From Deltaproteobacteria bacterium (lineage in GTDB: Bacteria; Desulfobacterota; Desulfarculia; Adiutricales; Adiutricaceae), in the NCBI GenBank assembly GCA_031277995.1, contig JAITLH010000404.1:1-9412 (forward strand): DNA of 9,412 nt. Direction: 5' to 3'. Shown in pieces: positions 5,570-9,412 of the stretch. A program made the translations under genes and the position numbers. How positions within the stretch are numbered: the first letter of the stretch is position 1; each line of letters opens with the position of its first letter. A model generated the notes under the pieces. The model searched no databases. It saw only the letters and a program-made list of their open reading frames with translations, and had not been told where the DNA came from.

Positions 5570-6337
5570 TTAATTGAAGATCTCCACCTTAAGGCCGGTG
5601 GGTTTCCACTGGCCGGCCTCGAGATTTAGGACCAAAGTAAAGCTCAGGGCGGTTTTGTTGACCCGCCACTCTCCCCTAACCAGCCAAGGGCTTTCCGGTC
5701 CCAGGTTGTCGCGCACGCGCTGGTAGCTGGCGCCCGCCTCCTGGCCTTCCATGGAAAAGGGTCTGGATTCCAATAAAACCAGTTTGCCCCGGGAAGGAAA
5801 GAGCCTGAGGTTTTCCAGATACGGTGACAGCACGCCAAAGGTGGCTTTTAGTTGGGTGGGGCTGTCCTTTTGTTGCCAGGAGGCGGAAATCATTTGATGG
5901 AATTGGCTAAAATCCCCCTTATCCAAGGCCGTTACCCAGGCGGCCATGACGTTACCCAAAATTTGCCTGACAGACGATTCCGTGACTACCGGCCCCTCGG
6001 GCCCAGCCCCCGCCCTGGCCGTCTCGGCGGCTGCCTCGCCAGCCGGGGCGCCATTTGGGACGATCGTCTCGGTTACGTCCGCTGGGGGAGAGTTTTCGGC
6101 GGGTGCGCCGGGTAAGTCCTCGGGACCTTCGGCGGGCCTCGCCTCGGGGCTTGGGGTATTTTCCGTAACGATGGCGATCGATTCGGGGGCGCTTGAACCA
6201 AGTTTAAGTCGATTTTTAATGAGGGGCCAGCTAAAAAAGCCAATAATCGCCAAGAGTACGACGACGATCAGGATAAAGATTAGACTCCGGTTAGGTCGCT
6301 TTTTGCCAAACCTAAGTTTTTCCGCTCCCGAAGACAT
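5570..6337 (-). CDS. Single-pass membrane protein with PAE-rich linker and C-terminal extracytoplasmic domain
   Basis: A 255-residue protein of unknown function. A short basic N-terminus (KLRFGKKRPNR) precedes one strongly hydrophobic helix (about 19-38). Then comes a low-complexity linker rich in Pro, Ala, Glu and Gly (about 48-117), and a folded-looking C-terminal domain (about 120-255) with AAWVTALDKGDFSQFHQMIS, an aromatic/hydrophobic middle and a beta-rich end (ALSFTLVLNLEAGQWKPTGLKVEI). The topology is N-in with the C-terminal domain in the periplasm. The pattern of that domain (helical start, 'workload' helix, then strands ending in W-K-P-x-G-L) is reminiscent of NTF2-like domains, but this is inference. 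AAAGGAG (complement of 6342-6348) precedes the ATG. It lies 94 bases after the small repeat-bearing membrane-protein gene on the same strand, so the two are probably co-transcribed. Both have the same short N-terminus plus helix layout. Confidence 0.8.
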   Translation of the reverse strand: MSSGAEKLRFGKKRPNRSLIFILIVVVLLAIIGFFSWPLIKNRLKLGSSAPESIAIVTENTPSPEARPAEGPEDLPGAPAENSPPADVTETIVPNGAPAGEAAAETARAGAGPEGPVVTESSVRQILGNVMAAWVTALDKGDFSQFHQMISASWQQKDSPTQLKATFGVLSPYLENLRLFPSRGKLVLLESRPFSMEGQEAGASYQRVRDNLGPESPWLVRGEWRVNKTALSFTLVLNLEAGQWKPTGLKVEIFN

Positions 6338-6431
6338 GTTACTCCTTTACCTAACCCCTCAAAAAATCGAGCGGGTCATGGGCGATTTAAAATTTCGCGA
6401 AAAATGGATTAAAGCCCATTTAATCATTTAA

Positions 6432-6737
6432 TCAAATACGGTGAGCCCGATTGGTTTGGGCCAAAAGCGAAAGCTCGGTTTTAACTTGGCCCGAAGGCTT
6501 TTGGGCCAAAAGCGAAAGCTCTGTTCCGACCCGGCCCGATGGGTTTTGGGCCAAAAATGAAAGCTCGGTTTTAACTTGGCCCGAAGGCTTTTGGGTCTTT
6601 AGCTTGGCCTGGCCGGCCTTGTAGATTAAAAAAAAGGCCACCACGATCATGACCAAGATGGCCAACAGTAACAAGGGACCCCGCAATGATTTTTGTTTGC
6701 CGGAGCTGTCTCCCCGCAAGTTTAACCAATCATCCAT
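6432..6737 (-). CDS. Small single-pass membrane protein with three C-terminal 15-residue repeats
   Basis: A 101-residue protein that I do not recognise. It has a short polar, basic N-terminus (1-20), one hydrophobic helix (about 21-39, PLLLLAILVMIVVAFFLIY), and then a C-terminal tail made almost wholly of three repeats (K50-Q64, N65-Q79, K80-Q94) with consensus [KN]PSG[QR]V[KG]TELS[FL]LAQ. It closes TNRAHRI. By the positive-inside pattern, the repeats are outside the membrane. The TELS.LAQ part may form short amphipathic helices separated by PSG turns. The start is supported by GAGG (complement of 6745-6748) seven bases before the ATG. It is the first gene of a likely two-gene unit with 5570-6337, behind a predicted promoter at 6830-6859. 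The repeat number may vary between strains. A non-coding repeat overlapping a chance frame is the alternative, but the good start signal and the helix argue for a gene. Confidence 0.65.
   Translation of the reverse strand: MDDWLNLRGDSSGKQKSLRGPLLLLAILVMIVVAFFLIYKAGQAKLKTQKPSGQVKTELSFLAQNPSGRVGTELSLLAQKPSGQVKTELSLLAQTNRAHRI
6451..6603 (-). repeat. 45-bp tandem repeats inside the small membrane-protein gene
   Basis: Three 45-bp units (6469-6513, 6514-6558, 6559-6603) encode the 15-residue repeats, with a degenerate partial unit at 6451-6468. The first 37 bases of units one and three are identical, while the middle unit differs at several places. This suggests the outer two share a more recent origin or gene conversion. 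The unit length keeps the reading frame. Confidence 0.9.
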
Positions 6738-6797
6738 AACGGTACCTCGTTAAAAACGCCACTGAAACTAAAGATGAAAAATGGCCAAGTTTTTCGG

Positions 6798-6824
6798 TAA
6801 CGTTAAACCATGAACTTAACGTTA
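6798..6824. promoter_or_regulatory. Paired TAACGTTA palindromes, possible operator
   Basis: The perfect 8-bp palindrome TAACGTTA occurs at 6798-6805 and again at 6817-6824, 19 bases apart (close to two helical turns). The second copy overlaps the expected start point of the minus-strand promoter at 6830-6859, a position where a dimeric repressor could bind cooperatively. No known regulator motif is claimed. Confidence 0.4.
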
Positions 6825-6829
6825 TTTAA

Positions 6830-6859
6830 CATATAAGGCAAAAGGCCAGACTTAGTCAA
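6830..6859 (-). promoter_or_regulatory. Candidate sigma-70-type promoter for the membrane-protein pair
   Basis: On the minus strand, TTGACT (complement of 6854-6859, five of six consensus bases) and TATATG (complement of 6830-6835, four of six) are 18 bases apart. Transcription would begin near 6823, giving an 85-base leader before the ATG at 6737. Confidence 0.5.
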
Positions 6860-7004
6860 GTCAAATAAATTTTAACTTAACCATTGACCTTTCAAAGCCT
6901 GGGCCTTACCAAGGCCCCTGGTTGACCGGTTGCCTATTTTAACATTATTGCCGTTTCGATCAATTAATTTTCGCCAAACGGGCCCAAACCTTTGGAAACG
7001 CGAC

Positions 7005-7051
7005 GCCTTTTTAGTTTTGGGCCTAAATTTGGCCCCAAAACGAAAAAGGGC
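7005..7051. repeat. Long imperfect inverted repeat
   Basis: GCCTTTTTAGTTTTGGGCC (7005-7023) pairs with 7031-7051 around the seven-base loop TAAATTT. This gives about 18 base pairs with one mismatch (7013/7042) and two single-base bulges (7036, 7050). No T-run follows on either strand, so it is not an ordinary terminator. It could be a small structured RNA, a miniature repeat element or a protein-binding cruciform. Confidence 0.6.
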
Positions 7052-7275
7052 TTTGGGCGAACCGGGAACGAATTATTGGGTATTGTAATTGGCCCGCCTT
7101 TTGTAGTCTAATTGCCAAACGGGTTAACGCGACTAAAAAATCATTAAAGCCAAAGGTTTTTTCTAACCAAAGTTGGGAACTAGCCCCCTTGAAATGGCTT
7201 TTTTGAGTTAAACTTCAGACAAAAAAATTTTTTTAAACGCCCCCAGGGGAGTTAAGGTTTGCCAGGAGAGGATCG

Positions 7276-8418
7276 ATGAAAATCGTAATCGCCCCCGATT
7301 CGTTCAAGGGCAGTTTATCGGCTTTGGAGGCCGCCAAGGCCATAAAAAAGGGCTTACTGAGGGTTTGGCCCGAGGCGGCCTACGTGCTTTTTCCCATCGC
7401 CGACGGCGGGGAGGGCACGGTTGAGACCTTGGTCGATTTAACCGATGGGAAGATCATTACCGGGCCGGCCAAAGATCCCTTGGGCCGGGAAGTTACGGCC
7501 TCATATGGGTTTTTAAGTGACGGGACAACGGCCGTCCTGGAAATGGCTTCGGCTTGCGGCCTGACCAGGTTAAAAAAAGAAGAACTAAACCCGGCGGTGA
7601 CCAGTACCCGCGGCCTGGGCGAGCAGCTCCGGGAAGCCCTGGCCAGGGGCGCCAAAAAGCTCATCGTCGGCTTGGGAGGCAGCGCCACCAACGACGGCGG
7701 CAGCGGGATGCTGGCCGCTTTGGGCGTAAAATTTTTGGATAAAAACGGCGGCCTTCTCCCCCCGGGCGGTTTGGCCTTGGCCGATTTGGACAAGATCGAA
7801 ACCAGCCCGGAGGCGGAAAAACTCTCAAAGATCCCCATCGTCATCGCTTCCGACGTCCAAAACCCCCTTTTGGGGCCCGACGGGGCTTCGGCCGTCTTTG
7901 GCCCCCAAAAGGGGGCCGATCCCGATCTGGTCGAAAAACTGGACCTGGCCCTAAGCCGTTACGCCCAGGTGGCCAAAAAATTAACCGGCCGCGAGGTAGC
8001 CCAAACCCCCGGGGCCGGCGCGGCGGGCGGGCTGGGCGCGGCTTTCTTGCTTTTTACCGAGGCCAAATTTTGCCCGGGCGTGGAAGTGGTCTTAAACGAG
8101 GGTTCCTTTGACCAAAAAGCCGCCGACGCCTCGTTAATCGTAACCGGCGAGGGCCGAAGCGACGGGCAAACCGTCTGGGGCAAGGCCCCGGTGGGCGTGG
8201 CCGAACGGGGCCAAAAACTAGGCGTCCCCACGGTCTGCCTCTCGGCTTCCCTGGGCCAGGGCTACCAAAAAATGTACGAAAAAAACATCTCCGCCATCAT
8301 GGCCATGACCCCGGGGCCCCTTAGCCTGGAAGAGGCCATGGCCAACGCCGCGCCCCTTTTGGAAGACGCCGCCGAACGCTTGGCCAGGCTTTTGGCCACC
8401 AAACCCCTCGGCCGGTAA
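7276..8418 (+). CDS. garK: Glycerate kinase (GarK/GlxK family)
   Basis: A 380-residue cytoplasmic enzyme, standard length for the glycerate kinase type-1 family, which makes 2-phosphoglycerate (some members 3-phosphoglycerate) from D-glycerate and ATP. It links glyoxylate, serine or sugar-acid breakdown to glycolysis. Motifs: N-terminal IAPDSFKGSLSA (5-16), ADGGEGT (42-48), the glycine-rich GLGGSATNDGGSG (132-144), DVQNPLLGPDGAS (193-205), PGAGAAGGLGA (245-255) and TGEGRSDGQT (290-299). The start is set by AGGAG (7264-7268) seven bases before the ATG. No glyoxylate carboligase, tartronate semialdehyde reductase or hydroxypyruvate reductase gene adjoins it, so the pathway is not shown by context. 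It stands alone, with a large AT-rich upstream region. The symbol garK is by family; glxK would be equally valid. Confidence 0.95.
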   Translation: MKIVIAPDSFKGSLSALEAAKAIKKGLLRVWPEAAYVLFPIADGGEGTVETLVDLTDGKIITGPAKDPLGREVTASYGFLSDGTTAVLEMASACGLTRLKKEELNPAVTSTRGLGEQLREALARGAKKLIVGLGGSATNDGGSGMLAALGVKFLDKNGGLLPPGGLALADLDKIETSPEAEKLSKIPIVIASDVQNPLLGPDGASAVFGPQKGADPDLVEKLDLALSRYAQVAKKLTGREVAQTPGAGAAGGLGAAFLLFTEAKFCPGVEVVLNEGSFDQKAADASLIVTGEGRSDGQTVWGKAPVGVAERGQKLGVPTVCLSASLGQGYQKMYEKNISAIMAMTPGPLSLEEAMANAAPLLEDAAERLARLLATKPLGR

Positions 8419-8468
8419 GCCAAAGGATTTGGCCAAAAGCCCGGCCCCTTCATAAAGCCCAACTAATT

Positions 8469-8511
8469 AGGCCCCCAGCGATCGGCCCTTTAAAGGCCCA
8501 CCGGGGGGCCT
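8469..8511. repeat. GC-rich nested palindrome after the glycerate kinase gene
   Basis: AGGCCCCC (8469-8476) pairs with GGGGGCCT (8504-8511). Inside lies GGCCCTTTAAAGGCC (8484-8498), nearly self-complementary. No T-run follows on either strand, so this is a structured intergenic element rather than a clear terminator. Confidence 0.5.
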
Positions 8512-8654
8512 GAAAAGCCTGGGCTCCCTTGACCCGCCCCTTTACCCCTCTTACCTGCCCTATTGGCCAAAAGCCCTCCCAGGGGAAAATTTGGCCCTTT
8601 ACCGGGCCCTCAGGTGAGGGGGTGAGGTTTTCTTTTTTTAAGGTTTTCAATCCG

Positions 8655-8673
8655 AAGGCCCCCCGGCCTTTTT
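8655..8673 (+). terminator. Possible terminator for the glycerate kinase gene
   Basis: AAGGCC (8655-8660) pairs with GGCCTT (8665-8670) around CCCC, followed by TTT. It points along the plus strand, about 235 bases after the kinase stop and directly before the end of the convergent acetyltransferase gene. The short T-run and the distance keep this tentative. A second weak candidate is CCCTCA/TGAGGG at 8607-8620, followed by a T-rich run at 8628-8639. Confidence 0.4.
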
Positions 8674-8675
8674 GG

Positions 8676-9128
8676 TCACGGGCGGCCCGGCGAGCTTAAT
8701 TCCAAATACAAGATTGGGTAAGGCAAGCCCTCGCCGTCTAGCTCCGAACGGTTGGCGATCTTAAAACCCATCTTTTCGTAAAACCTTAAAGCGTTTATAT
8801 TTTGTTCATTCACGTCAACTTTTTTTATTTTAAGTTCATTAATCGCGTAATTTACTAAAAATTTTCCATAGCCCTTACGCGTTTGTTTAGGGTGAACAAA
8901 TAACAATTCAATTTTATCATTAGACACTCCAATAAACGCCTTTAGTTTATTGTTGTTATCAACCAATCCATACAAATTTACGTCTAAAAGATATTTTGGC
9001 AAAACGGCTCTGTAATAATCAAAATCTTTTTCCGAAACAAAATCATGGCTGTCCGAAACGGAATTGGCCCATAATTCCATCGCTTGCCCATGATCCTTTT
9101 TCGTTAAGGCCCTTAACCGTGTGTCCAT
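8676..9128 (-). CDS. GNAT-family N-acetyltransferase, YjaB-like
   Basis: A 150-residue cytoplasmic acetyltransferase, matching the length of E. coli YjaB (about 147). The acetyl-CoA pyrophosphate loop is LFVHPKQTRKGYGK (76-89). Next comes VNEQN (106-110), then FYEKMGF (116-122), RSELDGEGLPYPILYLEL at the C-terminus, and SVSDSHDFVS near 23-32. Each has a close counterpart in YjaB. The acceptor substrate is unknown. I chose the ATG at 9126-9128. An in-frame ATG at 9255-9257 exists, but the 43 extra residues it adds come from simple-repeat and intergenic-like sequence outside the family fold. No good ribosome binding site precedes the chosen start. Base composition is far lower in GC than the neighbours (for example 16 of 60 bases at 8821-8880, against 38 of 60 at 4801-4860 in trpB2), which points to transfer from an AT-rich donor. 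Confidence 0.88.
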   Translation of the reverse strand: MDTRLRALTKKDHGQAMELWANSVSDSHDFVSEKDFDYYRAVLPKYLLDVNLYGLVDNNNKLKAFIGVSNDKIELLFVHPKQTRKGYGKFLVNYAINELKIKKVDVNEQNINALRFYEKMGFKIANRSELDGEGLPYPILYLELSSPGRP

Positions 9129-9209
9129 GATGATTGTTCGCGAGCGTTTAAATTTTTGATTTGAGTTTCGGCTGACCGATTTTTTGGCTAAGCCTCGAAT
9201 TGGCCGCGA

Positions 9210-9251
9210 GGTCGAATGATTGAAGGATCGAAATATTGAACGGTCGAAAGG
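9210..9251. repeat. Short degenerate direct repeats of about 16 bp upstream of the acetyltransferase
   Basis: ATTGAAGGATCGAAA (9219-9233) recurs as ATTGAACGGTCGAAA (9235-9249) with two changes. A partial copy (GGTCGAATG) precedes them. The block sits about 80 bases upstream of the chosen start of the foreign-looking acetyltransferase and may mark a junction. Confidence 0.7.
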
Positions 9252-9375
9252 CCCCACCGGCGACCGCGCCTGGCCAAAAAAAACCCTTCCCGAACCATTT
9301 TAACCAAAGGGCCATAAAAATGGAATTTTGGAAAATTCCGGCGGCCCCAAAGCCCCCGGCCCTTGGAACCCCAGT

Positions 9376-9412
9376 CCAGATGGACCCCGGCCAGATGGAC
9401 CATGGCCAGATG
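9376..9412. repeat. 15-bp tandem repeat running off the window edge
   Basis: CCAGATGGACCCCGG (9376-9390), then CCAGATGGACCATGG (9391-9405), then CCAGATG up to the last base of the window. The unit length is a multiple of three. On the minus strand it would read as five-residue repeats (HLAMV, HLAGV), but whether it is coding cannot be decided here. Confidence 0.85.

Larger units (their letters stand above)
6738..7275. other. 538-bp AT-rich divergent intergenic region, no gene
   Basis: It lies between the minus-strand membrane-protein pair and the plus-strand glycerate kinase. It holds a minus-strand promoter candidate with paired palindromes (6798-6859), a perfect 7-bp hairpin GGGCCTT-ACC-AAGGCCC (6901-6917), a long imperfect hairpin (7005-7051), and a perfect A7T7 tract (7221-7234) about 40 bases before the kinase start. 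A-T tracts of this type bend DNA and may mark the kinase promoter. I could not place convincing -35/-10 boxes for the kinase. No coding frame looks real. Confidence 0.65.

Noticed and set aside
6451..6603. CRISPR array or non-coding minisatellite
   Set aside because: Units abut without spacers, the period is 45 bp, and the array preserves an open frame with a good start and transmembrane helix.
7221..7234. A7T7 tract treated as a terminator or insertion-site mark
   Set aside because: There is no GC-rich stem and no flanking direct repeat; it is better read as a bent A-tract near the glycerate kinase promoter region.
9129..9257. 43-residue N-terminal extension of the acetyltransferase
   Set aside because: The extra sequence is encoded by the degenerate 16-bp repeats and intergenic-like DNA, and the GNAT/YjaB similarity begins at the internal ATG.
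9188..9403. Minus-strand frame of 71 codons at the right edge
   Set aside because: It overlaps the repeat block upstream of the acetyltransferase, has no start signal and no family resemblance; only the edge repeat is worth noting.

Overview
This window reads as a piece of ordinary bacterial chromosome with dense coding and both strands in use. The organism is probably Gram-negative, because a heptose-bisphosphate phosphatase of the GmhB type (LPS inner-core or S-layer heptose pathway) is present. Most genes are GC-rich, with strong purine-rich ribosome binding sites and a striking excess of the words GGCCAA/TTGGCC and GGCCAAAA/TTTTGGCC. I cannot assign a lineage from the sequence. A Desulfobacterota-like (deltaproteobacterial) host is only a guess. 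No phage, IS element, CRISPR array, rRNA or tRNA was seen.

Layout from left to right. At 2-196 (+) is the C-terminal end of a PotC-type polyamine ABC permease. It converges, through a shared strong hairpin terminator, on a zinc-motif URO-D-superfamily protein at 266-1246 (-). After a structured 519-bp gap comes an isopropylmalate/isocitrate dehydrogenase-family enzyme (1766-2908, +), then a block of short and long tandem repeats, then gmhB (3177-3755, +). A 423-bp gap with a GC-rich hairpin island leads to a stand-alone trpB2-type tryptophan synthase beta chain (4179-5486, +). A bidirectional terminator separates this from two minus-strand genes for single-pass membrane proteins. One (6432-6737) ends in three 15-residue repeats. 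The other (5570-6337) has a PAE-rich linker and an exported C-terminal domain. A 538-bp AT-rich divergent region carries a candidate promoter with paired palindromes for the minus-strand pair, and a long hairpin. A glycerate kinase (7276-8418, +) follows. At the right end, an AT-rich YjaB-like GNAT acetyltransferase gene (8676-9128, -) looks horizontally acquired, and a 15-bp tandem repeat runs off the edge.

The enzymes are metabolically unrelated (polyamine uptake, methyl/corrinoid-type or tetrapyrrole-like chemistry, branched hydroxyacid oxidation, heptose, tryptophan, glycerate). Most sit in single-gene units bounded by their own terminators. The only likely operon is 6432-6737 with 5570-6337. 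I did not find a clearly new multi-gene system. The points most worth checking are the 61-bp hairpin-bearing tandem duplication before gmhB, the repeat-bearing small membrane protein and its partner with their possible operator, the attenuator-like leader before the dehydrogenase gene, and the foreign-looking acetyltransferase.
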